The notes beneath the pieces are model-generated. The model worked only from the letters and a program-made list of their open reading frames with translations, had not been told where the DNA came from and did no database searches. Below are positions 35,337 to 43,360 of a stretch of DNA of 64,000 bases, piece after piece. Positions within the stretch are counted from its first letter, which is position 1. Every line of letters starts with the position of its first letter. Position numbers and translations under genes: made by a program. Source of the DNA: Butyrivibrio fibrisolvens 16/4 (GTDB taxonomy: Bacteria; Bacillota; Clostridia; Lachnospirales; Lachnospiraceae); contig FP929036.1 in NCBI GenBank assembly GCA_000209815.1, positions 2,255,627-2,319,626 on the forward strand. The letters are read 5' to 3'.

Positions 35337-36569
35337 CTATAGATAAGCCTTTATAAAAATGCCATCCTCTCTATATTCTTCTGAAATTAGCTCGCCATTC
35401 TCACGAATTTTCGCAATAGTACCTGCCTCTGTATATGGGATAAGCTTCTCAACATATTCCTTTCCATCACGAAGAAGCTCCGCTAAAATCTCTCTGACTC
35501 TGTCCAAACCTTTGCCAGTTTTTATAGAGGTATGAACAGTGTAGTCAGCTCTTAAATCATGATAATCGTGCTCGTCAGCCACCTTATCTACCTTATTAAA
35601 AATAGTAAGTATAGGCTTGTCACTAACGCCAAGCTTATCAAGAGTCTGATAAACAATCTCCATCTGGCGGTCCATCTGCGGATTGCTTACATCCACCACG
35701 TGGATAATATAATCTGCATATTTAGCCTCCTCTAAGGTACTCTTGAAAGCATCTACCAGATGATGAGGAAGTTTTCTAATAAATCCTACAGTATCTGTAA
35801 GAAGAATTTTCTGATCATTATCAAGCAACAATTCTCTTGTTGTTGGATCCAAGGTAGCAAACAAAGCATCCCACTCAAGGATGTGTGCATCGGTAAGTTT
35901 ATTCAATAAAGACGATTTTCCAGCGTTTGTATAGCCTACAATAGCAGCCACCGGAACACCATTGCGCTGACGCTTAGCTCGTGTAATCTCTCGGTGAGAA
36001 ACTACATCTGCAAGTTCCTTCTTAAGCTGACTAATACGTCCAGCTATAAGACGCTTGTCCATCTCCAGCTTTTTCTCACCAGGACCTCTTGTACCGATAG
36101 CACCACCGCCACCTGCTGCAGTACCACCTACTCGGGACATATTCTTGCCAAATCCAGTAAGTCTAGTCATCTCGTAGCGAAGCTGTGCCAGCTCTACCTG
36201 AATCTTACCTTCTGCTGTACCAGCTCTAGCAGCGAATATATCAAGAATAATAAGGGTTCTGTCCATAACCTTTGTATCTAAGGCATCTGCAAGATTTCTC
36301 ATCTGTGCAGGAGTAAGCTCGTCATCACATACAATTCCTGTGGCACCTGTCTCCCAAATAAGGTCTGCAATCTCATCAACCTTTCCCGAGCCCACATACG
36401 TACCTGGGTTTCTTCGTTCCAGATTCTGCATAATCTGTCCCACCACCTGGGCTCCTGCAGTCTCGCAAAGTTCCTCCAGCTCCTTAAGGGAATCCCAGGC
36501 CTCAGCCTCATCCCCCTCGTTCACAGCCACCAATATAACTTTTTCTATAATCTTTTCCGTATTAACCAT
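35337..36569 (-). CDS. hflX: ribosome-associated GTPase HflX
   Basis: 410 aa. The N-terminal HflX domain has NPGTYVGSGKVDEIADL and VCDDELTPAQMRNLADAL. The Gly-rich linker and GPGEKKLEMDKRLI precede the GTPase: G1 GYTNAGKSSLLNKL, G2 with TLDPTTRELLL, G3 DTVGFIRKLPHHLVDAF, G4 NKVD. HflX splits stalled or hibernating 70S ribosomes under stress. Complete and typical. Confidence 0.95.
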   Translation of the reverse strand: MVNTEKIIEKVILVAVNEGDEAEAWDSLKELEELCETAGAQVVGQIMQNLERRNPGTYVGSGKVDEIADLIWETGATGIVCDDELTPAQMRNLADALDTKVMDRTLIILDIFAARAGTAEGKIQVELAQLRYEMTRLTGFGKNMSRVGGTAAGGGGAIGTRGPGEKKLEMDKRLIAGRISQLKKELADVVSHREITRAKRQRNGVPVAAIVGYTNAGKSSLLNKLTDAHILEWDALFATLDPTTRELLLDNDQKILLTDTVGFIRKLPHHLVDAFKSTLEEAKYADYIIHVVDVSNPQMDRQMEIVYQTLDKLGVSDKPILTIFNKVDKVADEHDYHDLRADYTVHTSIKTGKGLDRVREILAELLRDGKEYVEKLIPYTEAGTIAKIRENGELISEEYREDGIFIKAYL

Positions 36570-36660
36570 TTTATTTCCTATTCTAAAATCTTATTCACCT
36601 TGATTGTAACATAGTTACTATTCCCAGTCCTAGTAAATATTATAGTATTACGTAAAGCTA

Positions 36661-36689
36661 TTGACTCAGTGGTGAGGATGTGCTATTTT
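36661..36689 (+). promoter_or_regulatory. promoter of the thiT riboswitch transcript
   Basis: TTGACT, a 17-base spacer and TATTTT lie just upstream of the riboswitch; transcription would start near 36696. Confidence 0.65.
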
Positions 36690-36715
36690 TCTAGTGAAAA
36701 TAAAATAAATGATTC

Positions 36716-36811
36716 GCTAGGGGTGCAATTTGCTGAGAGGTGTTTCACCGACCCTTATCACTTGAACTGGATAATACCAGCGTAAGGAAGCTATTTTGAT
36801 GATCTCCTAGC
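36716..36811 (+). ncRNA. TPP riboswitch (THI element)
   Basis: The conserved landmarks are in order: GGGGTGC, GCTGAGAGG, CCGACCCTT, ACTTGAACTGGATAATACC and CAGCGTAAGGAAGC. GCTAGG at the 5' edge can pair with CCTAGC at 36806-36811, just ahead of the ribosome-binding site of thiT (AAGGGAG). No terminator hairpin with a T-run precedes the gene, so control of translation is more likely than of termination. Confidence 0.95.
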
Positions 36812-36837
36812 ATATGTATGAAGGGAGATTTTTTATT

Positions 36838-37407
36838 ATGATTAATCACGTTTCTAAGGAAGAAAACAAGTTGGCATTTACAGCCAGACAGTTAGCATTT
36901 TGTGCGGTTTCCATTGCACTTGCTTTTGTACTGTCAAATGTAAAGATTTTTAAATTTCCAACAGGCGGTTCAATTACAGCATTTTCTATGCTTGTAGCTG
37001 TCCTTCCTGGATTCTTCTTTGGACCATTTGTTGGTATCGCAGCAGGTGTTGCTTATGGAATTTTAAATCTTATCGTAGATCCATATATTCTCTTTCCTGC
37101 ACAGGTTGTTGTAGATTATATTTTAGCCTTTGGTGCTCTTGGCTTATCAGGATTCTTCTATAAGTCAAAGAATGGTCTTATCAAGGGATATGTTGCAGGT
37201 ATTCTTGGCCGCTACGTATTTGCGGTTATTTCTGGTTGGATTTTCTTTGGAGAATGGGCTTGGGAAGGTTGGAATCCACTTGCTTATTCATTAGCCTACA
37301 ATGCAATTTATATTTTTGCCGAGGCAGCCGTTACAATTATTATTCTTTTCCTTCCACCAGTTAAGAAGCTTATGAATACACTTAAAGATATGGCCACATC
37401 GAAATAA
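36838..37407 (+). CDS. thiT: energy-coupled thiamine transporter S component
   Basis: 189 aa, six membrane helices, starting at the ATG at 36838 with AAGGGAG upstream. Matches the ThiT/YuaJ family: N-terminal LAFCAVSIALAFVLSNVKIF, FPTGGSITAFSMLVAVLPGF, AYGILNLIVDPYILFPAQVV and the conserved WEGWNPLAYSLAYNAIYIFA near the C-terminus. It captures thiamine and works with the shared ECF module (EcfA/A'/T), not encoded here. Control by the TPP riboswitch just upstream confirms the substrate. A terminator follows. Confidence 0.95.
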   Translation: MINHVSKEENKLAFTARQLAFCAVSIALAFVLSNVKIFKFPTGGSITAFSMLVAVLPGFFFGPFVGIAAGVAYGILNLIVDPYILFPAQVVVDYILAFGALGLSGFFYKSKNGLIKGYVAGILGRYVFAVISGWIFFGEWAWEGWNPLAYSLAYNAIYIFAEAAVTIIILFLPPVKKLMNTLKDMATSK

Positions 37408-37411
37408 TAAT

Positions 37412-37444
37412 AATCCCTCCCTTGAAAAAGGGAGGGATCTTTTT
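37412..37444 (+). terminator. terminator of thiT
   Basis: Stem ATCCCTCCCTT/AAGGGAGGGAT with a four-base loop and a T-run on the plus strand; its end touches the stop codon of the convergent STAS gene. Confidence 0.92.
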
Positions 37445-37741
37445 ACTGAATATTTAAGATATCTACGAATCCTGTAACCTCAAAGATTTCCATTACAGAA
37501 TCCTGTGTGTTCTTTACTAACATTGTTCCATGGTCGTTCATCTTTTTTGTACTGATAAAAGAATTCTAAGTCCTGCACTTGAGATGTACTCCAGCTTTGA
37601 AAGATCAAATACGACTTCCTTTGAATTGTCTATGCAGTCACTTAATGACTCCTCCAGCTGTGGTGCTGTTATTGTATCTAAACGTCCATCAAGGCGAATT
37701 GCCAATTTATCCCTATCTTGAATCTTCTCTATATTCATCAC
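37443..37741 (-). CDS. STAS-domain anti-sigma factor antagonist (frameshifted)
   Basis: 99 aa, a normal STAS length, if the six-T run at 37543-37548 gains one base; as given the protein ends after 67 residues (LLSVQKR). The STAS core is clear: LAIRLDGRLDTITAPQLEES, then VVFDLSKLEYISSAGLRILL, where the Ser pair before AGLR is the site phosphorylated by anti-sigma kinases. The restored C-terminus (MEIFEVTGFVDILNIQ) completes the fold. It lies one base from the tandem RsbW-like gene, so they are probably co-expressed partners of a partner-switching module. Confidence 0.85.
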
Positions 37742-37742
37742 T

Positions 37743-38957
37743 TTATACCTCTTTCAAATTGTAAATCATAGTCATCTGTACATTATCTTTTTTTACACCT
37801 ACGATTACATCATCTGCAACGTTGGCAACAATTGATTTTTCTAATTCATCCCAGGCGCCCTGCATTCCAAGATCCTCTCCAGCCTTTTCAGCAAGAGCTT
37901 TTTTGTAATCTGTCATAGACCACATAAATCCATTGAATGCACCTGGATTCATGGCGATTCCTGCATCACAGTAGATTCCCATTCCACCATAATTTACAAC
38001 CACGCCATTAAACTTCTGATTCAGACTCATTACGCTTTCATAATTAAGGATTCCTGTCTCTACAATATCCTTAACCTTTCCCATAAAGCCTTTTGCCATA
38101 TCGTTCTTTCCTGAACTGGACATTGAAAGAATGTCATGCTTTTTGTCAGCACTCATTTTTGTAGAGCCTACAAGTCTAACGCAGCATTTTCCCTGGAATC
38201 GCTCAGCCCAAATCAGGGCATAAAAGTCACCGGTCATTTCCTTAATCATACCGATGGTTTCTTCAAAAAGAAGCTTTACGTGGATTCCATCCTTTTTCCC
38301 AAGCTTAAGCTCAGCAATTTTATCATCTACCTTTTTGTAAACATCTGCTAGATTTTCATCCACCGCAGATACAAACATTGGGCTGGTGGATATCTTTGGT
38401 CGCTTAGAACCAACCTCTTTAAGTGAAGGAGTGAAATCCTTCCTGATTATCATAAGAGCATTGTTGTCCTTCACTCCAACGGCTATGTCATCAGCAAGAT
38501 TTGCAAGCACATTTCTTTCCAGGTTCTCCCAGGATTCCTGTGCATAAGGATCTTCCTGGCGTCTCATCATCAGCTCTGCTTCGTACTCTGCCAATGACCA
38601 GTTGGCCTTCTCAGGCTTTACAAAAGCATCCTTGATATTATCAAAGAATGTTCTGTCTGCTCCGTTCTCCCCTGATGAAGATAACGAAAGTAATTCCTCC
38701 TGCTTGTCCGGATTCATTTTTGTCTTCATCTTAAGGCAAACGTGAGAAACTCTCTTGTTGCCATCAAGCCATATTTCTACGGTGTCATTTTCATCTCCGA
38801 TTTCCTTTGCCAGGCGAACTGCTTCTTCTGTCAAAAGATTGAAGCGAACTGCGTCTTTTCCCTCAATCCCGTTTCGAAATAAATAGTCCTCAAGAATATC
38901 ATCCACTCTATCGTAATGTTCCTGAAGATTTCCAATTTGTACGTGTTCTGACTCCAT
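37743..38957 (-). CDS. tandem-duplicated protein, possibly degenerate RsbW-like ATPase
   Basis: 404 aa made of two copies of one unit. Copy 1 has RFNLLTEEAVRLAKEIGDEN, NPDKQEELLSLSSSGENG and WENLERNVLANLADDIAVGV; copy 2 has KLLFEETIGMIKEMTGDFYA, SADKKHDILSMSSSGKND and WDELEKSIVANVADDVIVGV. The LxxEEAxxxxKE helix recalls the N-box of RsbW/SpoIIAB anti-sigma kinases but lacks the Asn that binds magnesium, and no Gly-rich ATP lid is seen. The STAS gene directly downstream supports a partner-switching link (inference). No signal peptide. Promoter with a 21-base box shared with 33431-33465. Confidence 0.6.
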   Translation of the reverse strand: MESEHVQIGNLQEHYDRVDDILEDYLFRNGIEGKDAVRFNLLTEEAVRLAKEIGDENDTVEIWLDGNKRVSHVCLKMKTKMNPDKQEELLSLSSSGENGADRTFFDNIKDAFVKPEKANWSLAEYEAELMMRRQEDPYAQESWENLERNVLANLADDIAVGVKDNNALMIIRKDFTPSLKEVGSKRPKISTSPMFVSAVDENLADVYKKVDDKIAELKLGKKDGIHVKLLFEETIGMIKEMTGDFYALIWAERFQGKCCVRLVGSTKMSADKKHDILSMSSSGKNDMAKGFMGKVKDIVETGILNYESVMSLNQKFNGVVVNYGGMGIYCDAGIAMNPGAFNGFMWSMTDYKKALAEKAGEDLGMQGAWDELEKSIVANVADDVIVGVKKDNVQMTMIYNLKEV

Positions 38958-38997
38958 CTAATACCCTCCTTTTTCATTTATCTCCTGATGTGTTCAC

Positions 38998-39032
38998 ATT
39001 GTACCTCACCTTTTATCACACAAGTGTCACAC
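38998..39032 (-). promoter_or_regulatory. promoter with shared 21-base upstream box
   Basis: Second copy of the 21-base box (39012-39032), identical to 33445-33465, eight bases before TACAAT (plus 38998-39003). It drives the tandem RsbW-like/STAS pair. Confidence 0.55.
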
Positions 39033-39096
39033 CAGGATTACTCCCCTATAAATCACCATCTACGTGATTCAAAAATAAAACTCATCCCCGAATATA

Positions 39097-39906
39097 TTAA
39101 TAATCTTCTAAATCGTAGCTAATTTCATCCAGCTCAGCATGGAAAAATTCCGACCAGCTGTATTGATTCATATAATCGCCAATATATTTATATTTTGAAG
39201 CATTCTTTTTCTCCAGCCAATCATACATATCGCATTCGATTCTGTCCTTTGCGATGGCCATGCTTCCTCTCTGCTTTAAAATGATTCCATCTAATTTCAA
39301 GCGACTAAAGGTATTTTGCAAATCCTGTCTTAGGTTACATAAATAAGAAAGCTTCTTGTCAGGGTCTCCATCATCCTCCCAAAGAGAAGCTATAATTTCT
39401 CCATTAGTGGTCTGTGCACCCCTATTGTTTATAAGGATGGCCACTATTTCCTTTGTGCGCTTGTATTTAAACTCCACTGGTTTATTGTCAACAAACAGCT
39501 CGAAATTGCCAAAGGTCTGAGCAAAAACACGCTTATGCCCGTTGTAGTGCTCAGCATATCTCAGCTCATCTATCTCAGTCTTTACCTTGTCCTTTGAGGC
39601 TGGCTTTAGCATGTAGCCACTGGCGTGTAATTCCATAGCCTCATAGCCATAGTCCTTTGTCTCACTAATATAGATGATATTGATAAAAGGATTGAGCTCC
39701 TTTAAATATTTTCCAAGCTCTAATCCATTTAAATCAGGCATATTGATGTCCAAAAAAGCCACATCGATTTCCTCTTCTCTGGCCTTTGCCAAGGCAGCAA
39801 GAGGATCATCAAAATACATAAGCTGCGCATCAGACATTACAGATTTGCAGATTTTGTTAACCTGCTCTAAATCCTTTTTATTGTCATCCACCATAATCAC
39901 TTTCAT
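39097..39906 (-). CDS. response regulator with SARP-type DNA-binding domain
   Basis: 269 aa. Receiver domain 1-120: acidic pair in MVDDNKKD, phospho-Asp in VAFLDINMPDLNGLELGKYL, Lys in YMLKPASKDKV. From about residue 135 an OmpR-like winged helix of the SARP type: FGNFELFVDNKPVEFKYKRT, KEIVAILINNRGAQTTNGEI, IASLWEDD, followed by a helical segment (LSYLCNLRQDLQNTF). Such regulators are common in Lachnospiraceae. No kinase gene is adjacent. The start overlaps the stop of the 39906 gene by one base, so they are co-translated. Confidence 0.85.
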   Translation of the reverse strand: MKVIMVDDNKKDLEQVNKICKSVMSDAQLMYFDDPLAALAKAREEEIDVAFLDINMPDLNGLELGKYLKELNPFINIIYISETKDYGYEAMELHASGYMLKPASKDKVKTEIDELRYAEHYNGHKRVFAQTFGNFELFVDNKPVEFKYKRTKEIVAILINNRGAQTTNGEIIASLWEDDGDPDKKLSYLCNLRQDLQNTFSRLKLDGIILKQRGSMAIAKDRIECDMYDWLEKKNASKYKYIGDYMNQYSWSEFFHAELDEISYDLEDY

Positions 39907-40409
39907 TACAGCTCACCTCCCCCGAGGCTAACTGATGAAGTTTTCTGATTCAGTCGCTGCTCTCTAGTCATATTAAGTGGTGAAGGCTCACCTACGATAA
40001 GGGTCTTTCCTTCATTTAATGCTGATTCGTGCAACATACCGCAATTAAGATCTGCAATAACAAGTGCTGCAAATCTATCATAATTATCATCATCGATAAC
40101 TGGAAAATGATGCTTCATTCTGTACCAATGCTCACTGTCATAACCTACGCTGCCGATATACAGCCTGTCTGCGGTATCTGCCACATCGTCAACATCAGCG
40201 TATGGTGCATTTTGTAATTTTGTGTCCTCACAAAAAAGAACTGCGTAAACACGCAGTATCTTTTCTCTAAGAGACTCCTCGTGTCCATCCTTAGCCACCT
40301 TACCAGTTTTCTCGTCCATAAGCTGGTAATAATAATCCTGAGCCTCTTCACTTTCTTCAAATTTAATCAAAGCATCATAGAATCTTCTATCGATAAGCTT
40401 TTTTTCCAT
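39906..40409 (-). CDS. hypothetical protein, 167 aa
   Basis: Soluble, acidic and unrecognised. It has DEKTGKVAKDGHEESLREKI, then YIGSVGYDSEHWYRMKHHFP (rich in His and aromatics), and a Pro/Asn/Gln-rich tail ending SLGGGEL. The stop overlaps the start of the SARP regulator gene, so a shared role in signalling is possible but unproven. Confidence 0.6.
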   Translation of the reverse strand: MEKKLIDRRFYDALIKFEESEEAQDYYYQLMDEKTGKVAKDGHEESLREKILRVYAVLFCEDTKLQNAPYADVDDVADTADRLYIGSVGYDSEHWYRMKHHFPVIDDDNYDRFAALVIADLNCGMLHESALNEGKTLIVGEPSPLNMTREQRLNQKTSSVSLGGGEL

Positions 40410-40428
40410 AATTCCCCCCGCATAGTTA

Positions 40429-40839
40429 TTAAAATGAAATTTCGATATTCATTGAAGTCCTGATTGGGTCTCCCCCTGTTAATATGTCATAGTCCAATTG
40501 AAGCTTTATGTTTCCTTCAGTCTCTACCACCTTATAATTTCTGGTAAAGATTCCAAGATTCAAATCTCCCATTGGTGTGCTGTACACATTATCAGTTTTC
40601 TTTCCAGGCATAAGTGTAAGCTTGGAATTAAGGGCCCCCTTCTGAGTCATTGAAAGACTGCGTCTATCAAATGAAATCAGACAACTAATCTCTCCATCCT
40701 CACTAGGACGCTGATAAGAGAGATAGCGTTTACCTTCTCTCTCCGCCAACTCTCCCATATATTCCTGATTAGTTGTCTCGTTATCTCCACCCATTTTCTG
40801 GCTGGATTGTAGATATATTTTACATTGATTTTTAATCAT
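40429..40839 (-). CDS. DUF1934 (YwiB-like) beta-barrel protein
   Basis: 136 aa. The calycin-like pattern of DUF1934 is seen: YLSYQRPSEDGEISCLISFD, the RRSLSMTQKGALNSKLTLMP strands, the VYSTPMGDLNLGIFTRNYKV turn (the family's Tyr-x-Thr-Pro-x-Gly motif) and a final KLQLDYDILTGGDPIRTSMN. Function unknown; in Bacillus the homologue is a small lipocalin-like protein. It sits 3 bases after the GntR gene. Confidence 0.75.
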   Translation of the reverse strand: MIKNQCKIYLQSSQKMGGDNETTNQEYMGELAEREGKRYLSYQRPSEDGEISCLISFDRRSLSMTQKGALNSKLTLMPGKKTDNVYSTPMGDLNLGIFTRNYKVVETEGNIKLQLDYDILTGGDPIRTSMNIEISF

Positions 40840-40842
40840 ATA

Positions 40843-41526
40843 TTATTTCTGCTCTCTAATCACTTCTCGCACTGCATTGATCTGATTTGAAAGGTGTGTA
40901 TGCATAATATTCTTTAAGAAATCCACGTCTCTTCTGGCAAAGCCATCGATGATAGCTCTGTGCTCCTCAATAAGCTGAGCATAAACTGAAGGATTCTTTA
41001 CATACTCATATCTGTATCGATACATCTGCTCCCTTGCGGAATTAATAATGTTTTCAAGCTTTGGATTTGCAGCTGCTGCATAAATCACATCGTGAAAAGC
41101 CTCGTCCGCCTCTACTACATGGCGAACATCATCCTTCTTGGTAGCTGCCTCAAAAGCCTTCATTGCCTCTTTAAGATCTACGAACTGGGCATCAGTCATA
41201 CGCTCGCAGGCACAGCCTACAGCAAGTGCATCAAGGGCATCCCTAACCTCTAACACGTCCTGTAAATCCTTTTCTGTCATCTTGGCAACCTGTGCGCCCT
41301 TACGAGGAATAGTAACTGCCAGGCCTTCCTGCTCCAGCATTCTAATAGCCTCTCTGATTGGTGTACGGCTAACCCCTAGCTTAGTAGCAAGATGCATCTC
41401 CATCAGACGCTCTCCTGGCTTTAATTCCCCCTTTAAAATTGCGTCACGCAAAGTGTTAAATACCACATCCCTAAGTGGTAAATAATCATCCATCTGTAGT
41501 GTAAGATTCTCAGTCATTTTCCCCAC
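40843..41526 (-). CDS. GntR-family transcriptional regulator (FadR/FCD type)
   Basis: About 227 aa (GTG 41526; an ATG at 41517 is also possible, with GGAGG a little far). Winged helix at residues 15-85: VFNTLRDAILKGELKPGERL, LATKLGVSRTPIREAIRMLE and GLAVTIPRKGAQVAKM. FCD effector domain from about residue 95: VRDALDALAVGCACERM, DEAFHDVIYAAAANPKLENI (metal-binding Asp and His) and EHRAIIDGFARRDVDF with a final His. Such proteins repress sugar-acid or carboxylate catabolism and are released by the effector. Target unknown; ispE lies 11 bases upstream. Confidence 0.9.
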   Translation of the reverse strand: MGKMTENLTLQMDDYLPLRDVVFNTLRDAILKGELKPGERLMEMHLATKLGVSRTPIREAIRMLEQEGLAVTIPRKGAQVAKMTEKDLQDVLEVRDALDALAVGCACERMTDAQFVDLKEAMKAFEAATKKDDVRHVVEADEAFHDVIYAAAANPKLENIINSAREQMYRYRYEYVKNPSVYAQLIEEHRAIIDGFARRDVDFLKNIMHTHLSNQINAVREVIREQK

Positions 41527-41537
41527 ATTACCTCCTT

Positions 41538-42410
41538 CTAATGGTTGTTGAACAACGTTGTAAGATAAAGCTGCTTCACCATACCAGTTTTTGTCAGAGC
41601 TTCCTTTGCTGCTCTGGCAGTTTTATTATCCTCAAAAAATCCAAATACTGTAGGGCCGCTGCCACTCATCATGGCACCTACAGCACCATTATCAAGCATA
41701 TTCTGCTTGATGTCTGCAATAATAGGATGCATTGGAATAGTAACCTCCTCCAACACATTTCCCATATGTGAGCACAGTGCCTTTAGGTCCTGTGCCTTAA
41801 TATCTGAAATAAGCTGATCAATATCAGGATGCTTTACAGAATCGAATGTTGCATCCAAATCCTGATAAACCTGCTTTGTAGAAACTGATATGCCAGGTTT
41901 TGCAATAAGAACCGGGCATTTAATCATTGGAGGAAGCGGACTAAGCACCTCGCCAATGCCTTCTGCCAAGGCGGTTCCTCTCATTACACAGTAAGGAACA
42001 TCTGCACCAAGCTTTACACCTCGTTCCATCAAATCCTGCTTTGAAAGTCCAAGATTAAACAGTCTGTTTACCGCAAATAAAACTGCAGCTCCATCTGTAG
42101 AGCCGCCTGCCATACCTGCTGCAACAGGGATGTGCTTTTCCAGCTTAATTTCTACACCTTCTTTTATATCAAACTCCTGAATGAGAAGCTTTGCTGCCTT
42201 TATACATAAATTATCATCGTTAACCGGAAGGAATTTAAGGTTGGTGGTCATTGTAATTGATCCATCCTTAACCCTAGTGACTGTAAGCTTATCAAAGAGA
42301 TTAACTGTCTGCATAATCATGCGAACCTCGTGATAGCCGTCGTCCCTGATTCCTGTAACATCAAGACCGATGTTAATTTTAGCTAACGCTTTTACCTCAA
42401 TACTATCCAT
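41538..42410 (-). CDS. ispE: 4-diphosphocytidyl-2-C-methyl-D-erythritol kinase
   Basis: 290 aa from the ATG at 42410 with GGAGG upstream; the ATG at 42428 lies before that site. GHMP kinase fold: ALAKINIGLDVTGIRDDGYH (catalytic Lys and Asn), HIPVAAGMAGGSTDGAAVLF (ATP loop), LGADVPYCVMRGTALAEGIG (catalytic Asp) and AVGAMMSGSGPTVFGFF. It phosphorylates CDP-ME in the non-mevalonate pathway to isoprenoids. Confidence 0.95.
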   Translation of the reverse strand: MDSIEVKALAKINIGLDVTGIRDDGYHEVRMIMQTVNLFDKLTVTRVKDGSITMTTNLKFLPVNDDNLCIKAAKLLIQEFDIKEGVEIKLEKHIPVAAGMAGGSTDGAAVLFAVNRLFNLGLSKQDLMERGVKLGADVPYCVMRGTALAEGIGEVLSPLPPMIKCPVLIAKPGISVSTKQVYQDLDATFDSVKHPDIDQLISDIKAQDLKALCSHMGNVLEEVTIPMHPIIADIKQNMLDNGAVGAMMSGSGPTVFGFFEDNKTARAAKEALTKTGMVKQLYLTTLFNNH

Positions 42411-42544
42411 ATCTAATAGAGCCTCCATGCAAAATTGTACGCTTATGTATTTTGCACTTATTTGTTTTTTGTATACTACTAAATTTTAACAAAGTGCGTT
42501 AATATTTACAAGAATTATGTATTAAAATAAATACAATCTATATG

Positions 42545-42571
42545 TAAAATTTATCAACTAGTGACCGATAA
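42545..42571 (+). promoter_or_regulatory. sigma-28 (FliA/SigD) type promoter
   Basis: TAAA (42545-42548), exactly 15 bases, then ACCGATAA (42564-42571). This differs from the flagellar consensus TAAA-N15-GCCGATAA at a single base. It sits 65 bases before the start of the 42637 gene. Confidence 0.7.
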
Positions 42572-42636
42572 AAGATTAGGAAAAGGATTTCCAGTTGGTT
42601 CGGTAATTTGGCCACAGAAACAAGGAGGTTTTTACT

Positions 42637-43296
42637 ATGGATGTTAATATTCTAAATAGCGTTAGTTCTAACGTTGCCACGACTTATAACAAGCCCGAAG
42701 AGGCTACTGAATCTAAAAAGGACACCCCTGAAGTTGCTAAAAGTGAAGATAAAAGTAAATTTTCTGATGAAGCTGCAGTTTACGAGAAATCTAAAGAGGA
42801 TTCTGTAGTTACTTCCGAGAACAAACCAAAGATTGACCGTCAGGCTCTTGTTCAACAGCTAAAAGCTGATCAGGAAAAGATGATGAACAATCTTATGGAA
42901 ATTGTCAAAAAGACAATTTCTGGGCAGGGAAGCTCTTTTGCTATTGCATCTCAGGATGATATGTGGAAATTCCTGGCATCAGGCAATTTCACCGCAGATG
43001 CTGACACCATTGCAAAGGCAAAAGAAGACATTTCTGAAGATGGTTATTGGGGTGTAGAAAAGACTTCTGATAGAATCTTAGAATTTGCCAAAGCACTTTC
43101 TGGCGACGATCCTGCACAGGCAGATAAATTATTAGACGCTTTCAAGAAAGGCTACGAGCAGGCTACCGGTACCTGGGGCAAGGAGCTTCCAGATATCTCT
43201 TCTAAGACCTATGACGCAGTTCTAAAGAAATTCGACGCTTGGAAGAATGGAACAGAAACAAAACCTGAGGACAGCGCCATCACAACAGAAGGATAA
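42637..43296 (+). CDS. hypothetical protein of the same family as 8792-9463, sigma-28 controlled
   Basis: 219 aa, ribosome-binding site AAGGAGG. Disordered Lys/Glu-rich N-terminus (1-65), a helix IDRQALVQQLKADQEKMMNN ending in KKTISGQGSSF, and a C-terminal domain with SEDGYWGVEKTSDRILEFAK, GDDPAQADKLLDAFKKGYEQ and TWGKELPDISSKTYDAVLKK. No signal peptide or membrane helix. The island gene at 8792 has the same modules. The near-perfect sigma-28 promoter places it in the motility regulon (inference), yet no flagellar structural gene lies nearby. Function unknown; I recall similar Lachnospiraceae proteins without known role. Confidence 0.72.
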   Translation: MDVNILNSVSSNVATTYNKPEEATESKKDTPEVAKSEDKSKFSDEAAVYEKSKEDSVVTSENKPKIDRQALVQQLKADQEKMMNNLMEIVKKTISGQGSSFAIASQDDMWKFLASGNFTADADTIAKAKEDISEDGYWGVEKTSDRILEFAKALSGDDPAQADKLLDAFKKGYEQATGTWGKELPDISSKTYDAVLKKFDAWKNGTETKPEDSAITTEG

Positions 43297-43323
43297 GAAG
43301 TTTATCAAATATATAATACAAAA

Positions 43324-43360
43324 TAACCCTCCTCTGTTTTATCAGAGGAGGGATTTTTTA
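43324..43360. terminator. terminator between the sigma-28 gene and the AMP-ligase gene
   Basis: Perfect CCCTCCTCTG/CAGAGGAGGG stem with a six-base loop, followed by six T on the plus strand. Its right end touches the convergent ligase gene's stop. Confidence 0.9.
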
